Below the pieces are notes generated by a model. The model saw only the letters and a program-made list of their open reading frames with translations, was not told where the DNA came from and made no database searches. Positions 1 to 8,706 of a stretch of DNA of 64,000 nt are shown piece after piece. A program made the translations under genes and the position numbers. This DNA is from Roseiarcus sp036489975. Lineage in GTDB: Bacteria > Pseudomonadota > Alphaproteobacteria > Rhizobiales > Beijerinckiaceae. The stretch spans positions 1-64,000 of the forward strand of contig DASXES010000088.1 in the NCBI GenBank assembly GCA_036489975.1, given 5' to 3'. Each line of letters begins with the position of its first letter. Positions within the stretch are counted from its first letter, which is position 1.

Positions 1-969
1 AACGACCGGGGTGAAGGCGTAAGCGCCGCCGTCGTGCACGAACGTGCCCGCGCCGGGGAACGGGAAATGGGCGCCGCAGATCTGCATCTTGTCGGCGATG
101 ACGCGGTCGATGATCCGATGACGGGTCGTGACCGCCAGCGGTCCATCCTGATCATATGCGCCCTGCCAATCCGGGTGAGGCGCCAGGACTCCAGGCACGT
201 ACATCGTGTCGTTGGAAATCATCAGCTGATCCTTGCCGGAGGTGACGAGGAACACCGAATGGCCTGGCGTGTGGCCATAAGAGTCGAGGATCCGCACACC
301 GGGCGCGACTTCAGCGCCGCTCTCGACGAGCTTCCAGTTGTTCCATTTGGGAAAGTTTGTGGCGATGCGCCGACCCGCGGCCTTGCGGCCTTCAGGCAGC
401 TTGTCGACACGGCCGGGATCAGTCCAGAACTTGTACTCGACGCTGTTCGTCACCAGCTCGGCGTTGGGGAACGTCAGCGCGTTGCTCCCCTTTTCCATCA
501 GGCCCCAGACGTGGTCCGGATGAAAATGCGAGATGAGGACCGTGCTGATCTCGTTGTGATCAATGCCCGCGGCCTTCATGTTGGCCGGCAGATTGGTGGC
601 GTTCGCCTGCCACTGTCCGACACCGGAGCCCGAGTCCACCATGATCAGCTTGTCGCCGATCTTCAGGACAACGACGGTCAGCGGGATCGGGAAGAAATCT
701 GTAGTCAGGCCGGCCTCTGCGAGCGCCGTCTTTGTTTCCTCGACAGAAACGCCCTTGATGAACGCGGGGTCATGCGGCTTGCGCCAGATCCCATCGTAAA
801 CCGCGGTGACTTCGATCGACCCGACCTTGTATTTGTAGTGCCCAACGGTTGGCTCGATTGGCATGGCGGCGAAAGCGGGGCCAGCAAAAATCAGCGGCTT
901 GCTGAGGCCAAGGGCGGCGCCCGCCGCGACGGCCGAGGTTAAGACGCTGCGCCGTGAAAGATTCAACAT
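1..969 (-). CDS. Tat-exported MBL-fold metallo-hydrolase (3' end outside window)
   Basis: The frame is open from an ATG at 969 to the window edge (323 codons, no stop), so only the last few residues are missing. The N-terminus carries a twin-arginine signal (SRRSVL at residues 5-10, then an Ala/Leu-rich core ending FAGPAFA), so the enzyme is probably exported folded to the periplasm. HFHPDH at about 148-153 is the HxHxDH metal-binding motif of metallo-beta-lactamase-fold hydrolases. YGHTPGH and GAHFPFPG further on supply the later metal-ligand His residues. A purine-rich GGAGACC lies just before the start. The substrate is unknown; lactonase, sulfatase-like and quorum-quenching relatives share this architecture. 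It diverges from the decayed cytochrome and sigma-factor genes to its right. Confidence 0.85.
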   Translation of the reverse strand, partial: MLNLSRRSVLTSAVAAGAALGLSKPLIFAGPAFAAMPIEPTVGHYKYKVGSIEVTAVYDGIWRKPHDPAFIKGVSVEETKTALAEAGLTTDFFPIPLTVVVLKIGDKLIMVDSGSGVGQWQANATNLPANMKAAGIDHNEISTVLISHFHPDHVWGLMEKGSNALTFPNAELVTNSVEYKFWTDPGRVDKLPEGRKAAGRRIATNFPKWNNWKLVESGAEVAPGVRILDSYGHTPGHSVFLVTSGKDQLMISNDTMYVPGVLAPHPDWQGAYDQDGPLAVTTRHRIIDRVIADKMQICGAHFPFPGAGTFVHDGGAYAFTPVV

Positions 970-1444
970 ATTGGTCTCCTTGAGAACCATCGATGCGACG
1001 TGGGGAGGAGCGTCCTCCCTGCGCATACGACCGCTCCGCCGGGCGCTTTATTCCCACCGCTCAAGATTTTTATCGATGCTCTCGAGAAAGCCGGCGCGCT
1101 GGGCGACCCCAACAAAAAGTCGGGCCGCCGGGAATAAACCTCGCACTCCCTAAGTCATCTCAATGACGGCGCTGGATCGCCCGGCCTGAAAGACAGTCTA
1201 CGCGCCTACCCTCGCCGACCTTGTGGTCACCGATTCCGGCCCTGCCTGAGAAACTTCGATGAGACTGTTTCGCTTCCCCGAACCCCTCTCCCGCGATGCC
1301 CCCAGTAAAACGGGCGTCGTCCCACCGCGCCCGTCGCGGGAGAGGGACCTTTTGGCGGCTTCCTGCGCGCCAACGCGCATCGACGACCCGTACGAAAGGT
1401 CCCCTGACGCCGCTCGCCGGCGGAGAGAAAATTACGCCGCCGCC
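970..1444. other. Intergenic stretch upstream of the MBL gene
   Basis: No convincing gene. It holds the promoter region of the leftward MBL gene and, at 1284-1403, nested inverted repeats that could form a long hairpin. A short open stretch near 1050-1137 reads like the end of a coding region (FPPLKIF, then ALEKAGALGDPNKKS) but has no start and is not claimed as a gene. Confidence 0.5.
1284..1346. repeat. REP-like inverted repeat
   Basis: CCCTCTCCCGCGA at 1284-1296 is the exact reverse complement of TCGCGGGAGAGGG at 1334-1346 (13 bp arms, 37-nt spacer). A second nested pair, GGGACCT (1344-1350) and AGGTCCC (1397-1403), follows. Such GC-rich dyads are typical of REP-like intergenic elements. 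No T-tract follows, so it is not a standard terminator. Confidence 0.6.
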
Positions 1445-1804
1445 GTGGTCCTCGCCGGCGCAATCTCGGCAGCCCTTACAGAGACCGTATGGGCTCACGG
1501 GTCGAGCGGCGACGCCAATCGTGGCGAAGTCCTTGACGAGTCTCGCCAGGATTGCCGCTCGCTCGCCATGAATGATGTCGGGCCGCGCCGTCGTGGCGTG
1601 TTCGGGCGCAAGGCTGGCTCGCTTTTGGATTGCGACTATTCCGGCGCGCCCAAATCAGCCAGTATCACGTGGAACCAGGAGACACTCGACCGGTGGATGA
1701 CCCATCCTCAGGCTGTCGCGCCCGGCGCCAAAATGTTTTTTCACCTGGAGAACCCTCAGGACCGCGTCGATGTGATCGCTTACCTCAAGGAGCGCGCCAA
1801 ATAA
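1445..1804 (+). pseudogene. Decayed class I cytochrome c lacking the heme motif
   Basis: From a GTG at 1445 the frame gives 119 residues with a hydrophobic leader (VVLAGAISAALTETVWAHG). What follows is a recognisable small cytochrome c: GDANRGEVLDESR, VGPRRRGVFGRKAG, LDRWMTHPQAVAPGAKMFF and VDVIAYLKE. The distal Met ligand (residue 97) is kept. Where CxxCH should stand, residues 34-38 read RQDCR (nt 1544-1558): the first Cys and the His are both Arg (CGC), each one transition from TGC or CAC. Covalent heme attachment should therefore be impossible. Homology could extend upstream of the GTG, but 1259-1444 shows no cytochrome similarity and contains the inverted repeat. It sits 16 nt before the ECF sigma gene. 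It is either a pseudogene or a heme-free derivative. Confidence 0.7.
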
Positions 1805-1820
1805 GGCGAGTGCCCGCGGG

Positions 1821-2363
1821 ATGCGCTGCTTGAACGACTCAATTGCCGAGCAGCGCTTCCGCGAGATCGTGCCGCCGCTGCTCGATGATGCTTACTCGCT
1901 TGCCAAATATTTGTCGCACAACCCGACCGACGCCGAGGACATCGTGCAGGACGCTGCGATACGCGCGCTTCAGGCTCTCGCCAGTGTTTCGGTCGATCGA
2001 CCGAAGCCCTGGTTTCTCGCCATCGTGCGCAACGCGGCGATGACCTTCATGGCGCGCAATCGGCGCAAGACGATGGCTTACGTCGGCGACATGGCCGACC
2101 TCGACACGCTCGATCTGCCTCAAGGCGACGAGGCTGCGCTCAATCCCGAACAGGAGCTGATCGCTATGCAAGATGGCGAGCGCTTGCGCCAGGCGATCGC
2201 CGCCCTCCCCTCGCCTTTTCTGGAAACGCTGGTGATGCGCGACATCAACGGCCTCTCGTATCGCGAGATCGCCGAAGCGACCGAGACGCCGATTGGAACG
2301 GTGATGTCGCGGCTTGCGCGCGCCCGCGGCCTGCTCGCCAGGATCCTGAGGGCCGAGGCATGA
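1821..2363 (+). CDS. ECF-type RNA polymerase sigma factor
   Basis: The 180 residues match the size and order of ECF sigma-70 factors. Region 2 is around residues 20-75, with DAEDIVQDAAIRALQ and WFLAIVRNAAMTF. A short linker follows. Region 4 is a helix-turn-helix near 125-175: ALPSPFLETLVMRDINGLSYREIAEA, then GTVMSRLARARGLL. It directs polymerase to a stress or envelope regulon. The stop overlaps the start of the next gene by 4 nt (ATGA), the usual coupling of a sigma factor with its membrane anti-sigma factor. The start lacks a strong Shine-Dalgarno sequence. The regulon and inducing signal cannot be read from this window. Confidence 0.93.
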   Translation: MRCLNDSIAEQRFREIVPPLLDDAYSLAKYLSHNPTDAEDIVQDAAIRALQALASVSVDRPKPWFLAIVRNAAMTFMARNRRKTMAYVGDMADLDTLDLPQGDEAALNPEQELIAMQDGERLRQAIAALPSPFLETLVMRDINGLSYREIAEATETPIGTVMSRLARARGLLARILRAEA

Positions 2364-3193
2364 CCGACCGGGACACGAACGAGCGGCTCCTCCGGCTCAA
2401 CGCCGCGCTCGACGGCGAGCTCGACGCCATGGGCTCGCTCGCGTTCGAGCGCGAGCTGCGCGACGATGCGGCCCTCGCGGCCGAGTACCAGCGCCTCACG
2501 AAGCTGCGTGAGGCGATCCGTCGTCACGCCCCGCGTGAAGCTGCCCCCCAATCGCTGGCCGACCGTATCGCGGCCCTGACTGGGCCGGCGCCCCCGCCGC
2601 AGTCCGCAGCGCCCCCGAGCGCAACCGTCGTCCCGCTCCGACGCCGCGCGTGGTTCGACAGAAGCGCGCTGGCGATGGCGGCCTCCTTCGCTGTCCTTGG
2701 CTTCGCGGTCGGCGCGGGGCTCATGTCGCTGCGCACGCCTGCGGGCTCCGGCGATGTCGCCCAGCATCTCGTGTCCGACTTTGCGCGCGCCGAAATCGCC
2801 GGCCAGCCGTTCGACGTCGCGTCCTCCGACCGGCATACAGTCAAGCCCTGGCTCGCCAACCGCACGACCGTCAGCGGCACGATCGTCGATCTCGCGCCGG
2901 AGGGCTTCCCGCTGGTCGGCGGACGCGTGACGATCGTGGACCGAGTTCCGACGCCGACGCTCGTCTATCGGCATAACGAGCACGTCGTCGCGGTGACCGA
3001 GTTGCCGATCGACGCCAAGCTCGCCCGCGGGACAGGCGGGATCGAAACGATCGACGGCTACCATGTCGTTCGCTGGAGAGACGCGAACCTGGCTTATGTG
3101 GCCGTGTCCGACATGGACGAGAAGGCGCTCGGCGAGTTCGTCGAGGCGTTCAGGCGTGGCGGGAGCCCCGGGACCGAGCCCTCCCGCCCCTGA
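2360..3193 (+). CDS. Membrane anti-sigma factor
   Basis: 277 residues. The cytoplasmic N-terminus (LNAALDGELDAMGSLAFERE, then AEYQRLTKLREAIR) is the helical sigma-binding type seen in alphaproteobacterial anti-sigma factors (COG5662). It has no HxxxCxxC zinc motif. One membrane helix lies at about 102-124 (RSALAMAASFAVLGFAVGAG). The periplasmic part (130-260) is the conserved C-terminal domain with KPWLANR, GFPLVGGRV and LVYRHNEHVVAV. The protein should hold the partner sigma factor at the membrane until a periplasmic signal or proteolysis releases it. It is translationally coupled to the sigma gene by a 4-nt overlap. Confidence 0.9.
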   Translation: MTDRDTNERLLRLNAALDGELDAMGSLAFERELRDDAALAAEYQRLTKLREAIRRHAPREAAPQSLADRIAALTGPAPPPQSAAPPSATVVPLRRRAWFDRSALAMAASFAVLGFAVGAGLMSLRTPAGSGDVAQHLVSDFARAEIAGQPFDVASSDRHTVKPWLANRTTVSGTIVDLAPEGFPLVGGRVTIVDRVPTPTLVYRHNEHVVAVTELPIDAKLARGTGGIETIDGYHVVRWRDANLAYVAVSDMDEKALGEFVEAFRRGGSPGTEPSRP

Positions 3194-3219
3194 TACGCCT
3201 CGGGGCTGCCCTGTGCTGA

Positions 3220-3345
3220 ATGGAAGTCGGCGGCGAGATCGCATCCCCCTCGGCGCGGCACGTCGCCATCCGCCGCATCGACGAGCGGGTCGGCGAAATC
3301 GTGGTCCATTTTCCGCGCGCGGGCTTCCTCGTCCTTCCCGATTGA
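3220..3345 (+). CDS. Possible 41-residue peptide or gene remnant
   Basis: An ATG-started frame of 41 codons lies between the anti-sigma gene and recG. It reads MEVGGEIASPSARHVAIRRI, then DERVGEIVVHFPRAGFLVLPD. The composition resembles a real beta-rich fragment more than random GC-rich translation, but there is no clear ribosome site and I recognise no family. It could be the remnant of a third gene of the sigma/anti-sigma operon. Confidence 0.2.
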   Translation: MEVGGEIASPSARHVAIRRIDERVGEIVVHFPRAGFLVLPD

Positions 3346-3421
3346 GCCGGCAAATCCTCGACCGATCGGCGCCTGGCGTCGCACTTGCCGCCACCATCGG
3401 GCTCGGGCTACAGGCCGCGTG

Positions 3422-5518
3422 ATGCGCCCCTCCGCTCTCGATCCGCTGTTCGCGCCCGCGAGCGCCTTGGCCGGCATCGGGCCCAAGAACGCGAAGCTAT
3501 TCGACCGCCTGCTCGACAAGCGTGAGGGCGCGCGCGTGATCGACGTCCTGTTCCATTTGCCGGAGGGAACGATCGACCGGCGCGCCCGCCCCAAGATCCG
3601 CGACGCGGTCCCCGGCGCGATCGTCACCATCGAGGCGCGCGTGACCGAGCATCATGAGCCGCATGCGCGTTCGCGAGCGCCGTTCAAGGTGCTGGTCGAG
3701 GACGAGACCGGGGATGTCGAACTGGTGTTCTTCCTCACCAACCATGAGTGGGTGCGCTCGCGGCTGCCAGTCGGCGCGATCCGCTGGATTTCCGGCAAGC
3801 TCGAGCTTTGGGACGGCCGACGCCAGATGGTTCATCCCGACCGGGTGATGACCGCCGAGGAACTTGATCGGCTGCCGTCAGTCGAGCCCGTCTATGGGCT
3901 GACCGAAGGCCTCTATCCGCGCAGCGTCGCCCGCGCGGCCGAGGGCGCGCTCAAGCGCCTGCCCGAGCTGCCCGAATGGATCAGCGACGAGACCCTGGGC
4001 GATCTCAAGCTGCCGAGCTTCGCCCGGGCGCTCGACGCGATGCACCGGCCGGCGGCGCCGGCGGATATCGACCCGGCCGGTGCCGCGGCGACCCGGCTCG
4101 CCTATGACGAGCTTCTGGCCAACCAGCTCGCGCTCCTGCTGATGCGCGCGCGCATGCGCGTCATTCCCGGCCGCGCGCATATCGCTGAAGGCGCCGTGGC
4201 GCGGCGCCTCGAAACCGCCCTGCCCTTTGCGCTCACGCGCGCGCAACGCCAGGCGGTCGACGACATCCGCGCCGACCTCAGAGCCGAAAAACGCATGCTG
4301 AGGCTCCTGCAGGGCGACGTCGGGTCGGGCAAGACCGTCGTCGCGCTCCTGGCGATGGCGGAGGTCGTCGAAGCGGGGAGGCAGGCGGCGATGATGGCCC
4401 CGACCGAGATCCTCGCCCGCCAGCATTACGAGCGCATGGCGCCGCTTGCGGAACGCGTCGGCCTGCGCATCGCCCTCTTCACCGGACGCGACAAGGCCTC
4501 GGCGCGTCGCATGTCGCTCGCCGCCCTGGCGGAGGGGACGATCGACATCGCCGTCGGGACGCATGCGCTTTTTCAAGAGAGCATCGCATTCGCCGATCTC
4601 GGGCTCGCGGTGGTCGACGAACAGCATCGGTTCGGCGTCCGCCAACGGCTGGCGCTTGCTTCCAAAGGGACCGCTGTCGATCTCCTGGTGATGACCGCGA
4701 CGCCGATACCGCGCTCGCTGGTGCTCGCCTATTTTGGCGACATGGATGTGTCCGCGCTGCGCGAAAAGCCGCCGGGGCGCAAGCCGATCGACACCCGCGT
4801 CCTCCCGATCGATCGGCTCGACGAGGTGGTGGCTCGCCTCTCCCAGGCGATCGCCTCGGGCGCGCGCGCCTATTGGATCTGTCCCCTGGTCGAGGAGAGC
4901 GAGACGCTTGACGTCGCCGCGGCCGAAGACCGCGCCGAAGCGCTGCGCGCCATCTTCGGCGACGCCGTCGGACTCGCTCATGGCAAGATGCCGGGCGCCG
5001 AGCGGGACGCGGCGATGGAGCGCTTTCAACGTGGGACAACCACCATCCTGGTCGCGACCACGGTGGTCGAGGTCGGCGTCGATGTGCCGGAGGCGACGAT
5101 CATGATCGTCGAGCACGCCGAGCGGTTCGGACTTGCGCAACTGCATCAGCTGCGCGGGAGGGTCGGTCGCGGCGCCGGCCGCTCGGCTTGTCTCCTCTTG
5201 TATAGAGGTCCGCTCGGCGAAGCCGCGCGGACGCGGCTCGAGACCCTGCGCGAGACCGAGGATGGGTTCCGCATCGCCGAGGAAGACCTGAAGCTCAGAG
5301 GCGAAGGCGACGTGCTCGGCGCTCGCCAGGCGGGCGCGCCTGGATTTCGCTTCGCACGGCTCGACGTCCATGGCGGCCTGCTGGCCCGGGCGCGCGCCGA
5401 AGCCGAGACTGCGCTCAAGCGCGACGGGCGCCTCGCGGGTGAACCCAATCGGGGATTAAGGCTACTGCTGTACCTCTTCGAACGCGACGAAGCCGCGCGA
5501 CTGATCGAGGCGGGATGA
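3422..5518 (+). CDS. recG: ATP-dependent DNA helicase RecG
   Basis: 698 residues from ATG 3422 (a GTG at 3419 is also in frame). RecG remodels stalled replication forks and branch-migrates Holliday junctions. The N-terminal wedge/OB region contains GIGPKNAKLFDRLL and the strand-rich segment FKVLVEDETGDVELVFF. The helicase core shows Walker A GDVGSGKT, the DEQH box followed by RFGVRQR, TATPIPRSL, and in the second lobe GRVGRGAGRSACLLLY. The C-terminus has the RecG-typical FRIAEEDLKLRGEGDVLGARQAG. Length and motif order are normal. It stands as a single gene here; the sdhE and mfd neighbours often seen in related bacteria are not in the window. Confidence 0.97.
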   Translation: MRPSALDPLFAPASALAGIGPKNAKLFDRLLDKREGARVIDVLFHLPEGTIDRRARPKIRDAVPGAIVTIEARVTEHHEPHARSRAPFKVLVEDETGDVELVFFLTNHEWVRSRLPVGAIRWISGKLELWDGRRQMVHPDRVMTAEELDRLPSVEPVYGLTEGLYPRSVARAAEGALKRLPELPEWISDETLGDLKLPSFARALDAMHRPAAPADIDPAGAAATRLAYDELLANQLALLLMRARMRVIPGRAHIAEGAVARRLETALPFALTRAQRQAVDDIRADLRAEKRMLRLLQGDVGSGKTVVALLAMAEVVEAGRQAAMMAPTEILARQHYERMAPLAERVGLRIALFTGRDKASARRMSLAALAEGTIDIAVGTHALFQESIAFADLGLAVVDEQHRFGVRQRLALASKGTAVDLLVMTATPIPRSLVLAYFGDMDVSALREKPPGRKPIDTRVLPIDRLDEVVARLSQAIASGARAYWICPLVEESETLDVAAAEDRAEALRAIFGDAVGLAHGKMPGAERDAAMERFQRGTTTILVATTVVEVGVDVPEATIMIVEHAERFGLAQLHQLRGRVGRGAGRSACLLLYRGPLGEAARTRLETLRETEDGFRIAEEDLKLRGEGDVLGARQAGAPGFRFARLDVHGGLLARARAEAETALKRDGRLAGEPNRGLRLLLYLFERDEAARLIEAG

Positions 5519-5766
5519 ACACCTGTTAAGAAATGCGCCCGCTGATTAAACCGGTATGAACAACCATTCAGGAAAGGCCCGGCTTGCCATCACATCAAGG
5601 TGAGGCGCGCTTGAATGTCCTGATATTCAGTGGCGGTTCAGATTGACGCCCTCTATATGCCGAGGTGAGCAGAGCGACCGCATTTGCGGGCAATCGCCGC
5701 CGTCCTCTTCGCTTGTTTGCCGGAACCAATCAAGACATGGCGCTGTTTTTTGCCGAGATGCATGAA

Positions 5767-6909
5767 ATGAAGGCGAACCGCATCCGCGACATCGACTTCT
5801 GGCGCGGCGCCGTGCTGATCGCGATTCTGATCGACCACATTCCCGGCAACCCGCTTGAGAATTGGACTCCAAGAAACTTCGGCCTCTCCGACAGCGCCGA
5901 GGCCTTCGTCTTTCTGTCCGGCTTGTCGGTCGGCCTGATCTATCTGCCGAGAGCGCGCAAATATGGCATCGAGCCCGTCGCCGGCGGCTGCTTCAGGCGC
6001 GCGCTCAAACTTTACGGCGTGCATATCGCGCTGACCCTCGCCGCGCTTTCCGTGTTTGGCGCGGCCTATTGGCTGAGCGGCCTTCCCGACCTGATTTCGG
6101 CCCACGGACGCTCTTACGTCTTCGGCTCGCCGTCCAACGGACTGATGGGCCTCGCTCTCCTCAGTCACCAGTTGGGCTATTTCAATATCCTGCCCCTGTA
6201 TGTCGTGCTGATGCTCTGGGCCCCCGTCGTGCTTGCGCTGGCGCTGCGCGGCCCTTGGCTGGCTTTGGCGGTTTCGGTCGGTCTTTACGCCGCCGCGCGC
6301 GCCTTTGGCCTCAATCTGCCGAACTGGCCGCAGACCGGCGGCTGGTTTTTCAATCCAATCGCCTGGCAGCTCATTTTCACGCTTGGACTCGTGTCAGCCG
6401 TGCTCTGGCGTGACGGCCTGCCGCGGCCCGCGCCGTGGCTGGTCGCGCTAAGCGCTGCGGCGGTCGTCGGAGCGGCGCTGATCGTGACCGACTGGGGCGG
6501 CTTCGCGCCGGGGCTCCGAGACTCGGCCACCGCCCATCTGGACGTCGCCAAGCAGGACCTCGGGCTGGCGCGTCTCGTCCACTTCGTCGCGTTGGCCTAC
6601 CTGATCGCGATGGCGACAGCGTTCGGCCGATTTGTCGCGCCGGTGGTCCGAGGGGCCTTCGGCAACGCGGTTCAGAGCCTGGGCCGCAACAGTTTGGCGG
6701 TCTTTGCCGCCGGCTCGATCTTGAGCGCCGGCGGTCAGGCCGCGCTCGCGGCAACTTCGGTCCACGCCTCCGAAGGGGTTGAACGCTTCGTTGGACTCGC
6801 GTACACGATGGTCTCCATCGCCCTTCTGTTCGTTGTAGCCCACTGGATCGAGTGCAGAAACGTTCCCGCCCGCGCCGGTTCAGCCATCCCGCCGCTTGCG
6901 CGCGCCTAG
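5767..6909 (+). CDS. opgC: OpgC-family membrane acyltransferase
   Basis: 380 residues from ATG 5767. Upstream in-frame starts exist at 5758, 5737 and GTG 5665, but homology begins at MKANRIRDIDFWRGAVL. The DFWRGAVLIAILIDHIPGN opening, FGLSDSAEAFVFLSGLSVGL, and about ten hydrophobic segments match OpgC, the inner-membrane acyltransferase that succinylates osmoregulated periplasmic glucans. The stop lies 58 nt inside the following SGNH hydrolase gene, so the two are probably co-expressed and act together on surface or periplasmic glycan esters. The opg glucan-synthesis genes are not in the window. The substrate is inferred from the family only. Confidence 0.85.
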   Translation: MKANRIRDIDFWRGAVLIAILIDHIPGNPLENWTPRNFGLSDSAEAFVFLSGLSVGLIYLPRARKYGIEPVAGGCFRRALKLYGVHIALTLAALSVFGAAYWLSGLPDLISAHGRSYVFGSPSNGLMGLALLSHQLGYFNILPLYVVLMLWAPVVLALALRGPWLALAVSVGLYAAARAFGLNLPNWPQTGGWFFNPIAWQLIFTLGLVSAVLWRDGLPRPAPWLVALSAAAVVGAALIVTDWGGFAPGLRDSATAHLDVAKQDLGLARLVHFVALAYLIAMATAFGRFVAPVVRGAFGNAVQSLGRNSLAVFAAGSILSAGGQAALAATSVHASEGVERFVGLAYTMVSIALLFVVAHWIECRNVPARAGSAIPPLARA

Positions 6910-7631
6910 CGGGAGTTTTTTTCTGTCTGATCGCGCTGGCTTCGGCGTTCAGCCCGAACGCCGCCCTCGCCGCTGACACAACCTGTCCCGGCGAACCTGT
7001 CGCCTTCGACGCCAACGGATCCGCACTTTCGTTCCGGAAAGCCCCGCTCGACATTCTGGCGATCGGCTCCTCATCGACCGAGGGTGTTGGCGCGACGTCG
7101 CCGGCGAACGCCTATCCGGCAAGGCTCGAGCAGGAACTCGAAAAGCGGACGGGCGACGACTTCGACGTGAAGAACGCGGGGATCGGCGGCGAACTGGCGG
7201 CCAAGACCCTCATACGGCTCAAGAGCGCGCTGAAGACGGGTTGGGCGCGCCTCGTGATCTGGCAGGTCGGCACCAATGACGCGCTTGTCGGAATCGACGA
7301 GTCGCTGTTCCGTTCCACCGTGGAGAGCGGCGTCGCCGCCGTGCGCGCCGCGGGCGTGCCCCTCGTGCTCGTCGACCCGCAATTCACCCTCAAGAGTCCT
7401 GACCCTGCGCGCTATGAGCGCTTCGTCGAGATCGTCGACGAGGTCGGAGCCAAGGACCGGGTCCCGGTGCTAAGCCGCTACGCCATGATGAAAAGCTTGG
7501 GCGCCAAGGGCGCCAAGACGGTCGGCTCGCTGCTCTCCCGCGACGGCCTGCACATGAGCGACCTCGGCTACCGGTGCCTCGCGCACGCCCTCGCCGAGGC
7601 GATCGAGGGCGCGGCCGAAGCGAAGCTCTAG
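6852..7631 (+). CDS. Secreted SGNH/GDSL hydrolase
   Basis: 259 residues with a signal peptide (basic start, then LAGVFFCLIALASAFSPNAALA, cleavage near residue 41). Catalytic blocks of the SGNH fold appear in order: ILAIGSSSTEG (nucleophile Ser), NAGIGGE (Gly), QVGTNDAL (Asn) and SRDGLHMSD (Asp and His). It probably removes or transfers O-acyl groups on a periplasmic glycan. The start lies 58 nt inside the 3' end of the opgC-like gene. An alternative later start would lose the signal peptide, so the overlapping start is preferred. Pairing with an acyltransferase supports an acyl-ester substrate; the exact glycan is unknown. Confidence 0.87.
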   Translation: MQKRSRPRRFSHPAACARLAGVFFCLIALASAFSPNAALAADTTCPGEPVAFDANGSALSFRKAPLDILAIGSSSTEGVGATSPANAYPARLEQELEKRTGDDFDVKNAGIGGELAAKTLIRLKSALKTGWARLVIWQVGTNDALVGIDESLFRSTVESGVAAVRAAGVPLVLVDPQFTLKSPDPARYERFVEIVDEVGAKDRVPVLSRYAMMKSLGAKGAKTVGSLLSRDGLHMSDLGYRCLAHALAEAIEGAAEAKL

Positions 7632-7691
7632 CGCCCGTCTCGATTGGGACAAGCAGCATCGGCTTTTAACGGTCTCGCGGGGATTTCGGCA

Positions 7692-8681
7692 ATGCAGCGA
7701 CGCGTTTGGCGGCACGGGACGGTCTCGGCCGTCGGCTTCGGCGCCATGAGCTTCGGCGGCTTCTACGGCCCGACAAACGAAGCCGATTCAATGCGGACGC
7801 TGGCGCGGGCGCTCGAACTCGGCGTCGACTTCTGGGACACCGCCAATGTCTATGGCGATGGACTTTGCGAGGAGGTGATCGGCAGATTCCTGGCCGAGGA
7901 CAAGAGCCGCCGCGGCAAGGTGACCTTGGCGACCAAGTTCGCAATCCGCCGGCGTGAGGACGGCGCGCGCTTTTTCGATAACAGCGCGGCCCATATGCGG
8001 GAGGCGCTCGACGCCTCTCGGAAGCGGCTCGGCGTCGACCATATCGACCTCTACTATGTGCATCGCGTGGAGAAATCGATTCCCATCGAAGACACAGTCG
8101 GTGAATTGGCGCGCCTCGTCGAAGCAGGCGCGATTGGCGCGATCGGCCTATCCGAAGTCGCGCCCGACACGCTGCGGCGCGCTCACGCCGTCCATCCGAT
8201 AGCCGCCGTCCAGTCGGAATATTCCCTGTGGACGCGCAACCCCGAACTGGGCCTGATCCAGGCCTGCGCGGAAGCTGGCGCGCTTCTGGTCGCCTTCTCG
8301 CCGCTCGGACGAGGGTATTTGAGCGGCCTGTTGCAGAACACGGAGACCTTTGCAGACAAAGACTTTCGCCATGCGAATCCCCGCTTCCAGGGGGTCAACT
8401 GGCGACGCAATCGCAACGGGCTGGACGCCTTTCTCGCTCTCGCCAAGTCATGGTCGCTGAACCCCGCGACTCTCGCCATCGCCTGGACGCTCGCCAGGGC
8501 GTCGCACATCGTTCCGATTCCGGGCACACGCGCCGCCTCTCACCTCGAGGAATGCGCCGCCGCGGCAAAGATCAATCTGACGGAGTCCCAGCTTGCCGAG
8601 ATCGAGCGAGCGCTGCCAATTGGCTTCGCCGCTGGCGAGCGCTACTCCGAGCCGCAATGGGTGGGGATTCAGAAGTATTGA
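7692..8681 (+). CDS. Aldo/keto reductase
   Basis: 329 residues from ATG 7692, preceded by GGGGA about 8 nt upstream (an in-frame TTG at 7644 is less likely). The NADPH-dependent (beta/alpha)8 reductase signature is complete: FWDTANVYGDG supplies Asp and Tyr, VTLATKFAI supplies Lys, and IDLYYVHRVEKSIPIEDTV supplies His. The C-terminal HIVPIPGTRAASHLEECAAA is the cofactor-binding loop of the AKR13-like YajO/IolS group. The substrate cannot be assigned. It runs convergently toward the trehalose operon, only 25 nt from the otsA stop. Confidence 0.93.
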   Translation: MQRRVWRHGTVSAVGFGAMSFGGFYGPTNEADSMRTLARALELGVDFWDTANVYGDGLCEEVIGRFLAEDKSRRGKVTLATKFAIRRREDGARFFDNSAAHMREALDASRKRLGVDHIDLYYVHRVEKSIPIEDTVGELARLVEAGAIGAIGLSEVAPDTLRRAHAVHPIAAVQSEYSLWTRNPELGLIQACAEAGALLVAFSPLGRGYLSGLLQNTETFADKDFRHANPRFQGVNWRRNRNGLDAFLALAKSWSLNPATLAIAWTLARASHIVPIPGTRAASHLEECAAAAKINLTESQLAEIERALPIGFAAGERYSEPQWVGIQKY

Positions 8682-8706
8682 AGCGCTCGCGGGCTCCCGC
8701 AGCCGC

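Noticed and set aside
34..942. A 302-codon plus-strand frame at the left edge
   Set aside because: Antisense to the MBL-fold gene, whose Tat signal and HxHxDH motif are on the minus strand.
1050..1137. Short stretch reading FPPLKIFIDALEKAGALGD
   Set aside because: Looks like a gene tail, but has no start, ribosome site or identifiable family.
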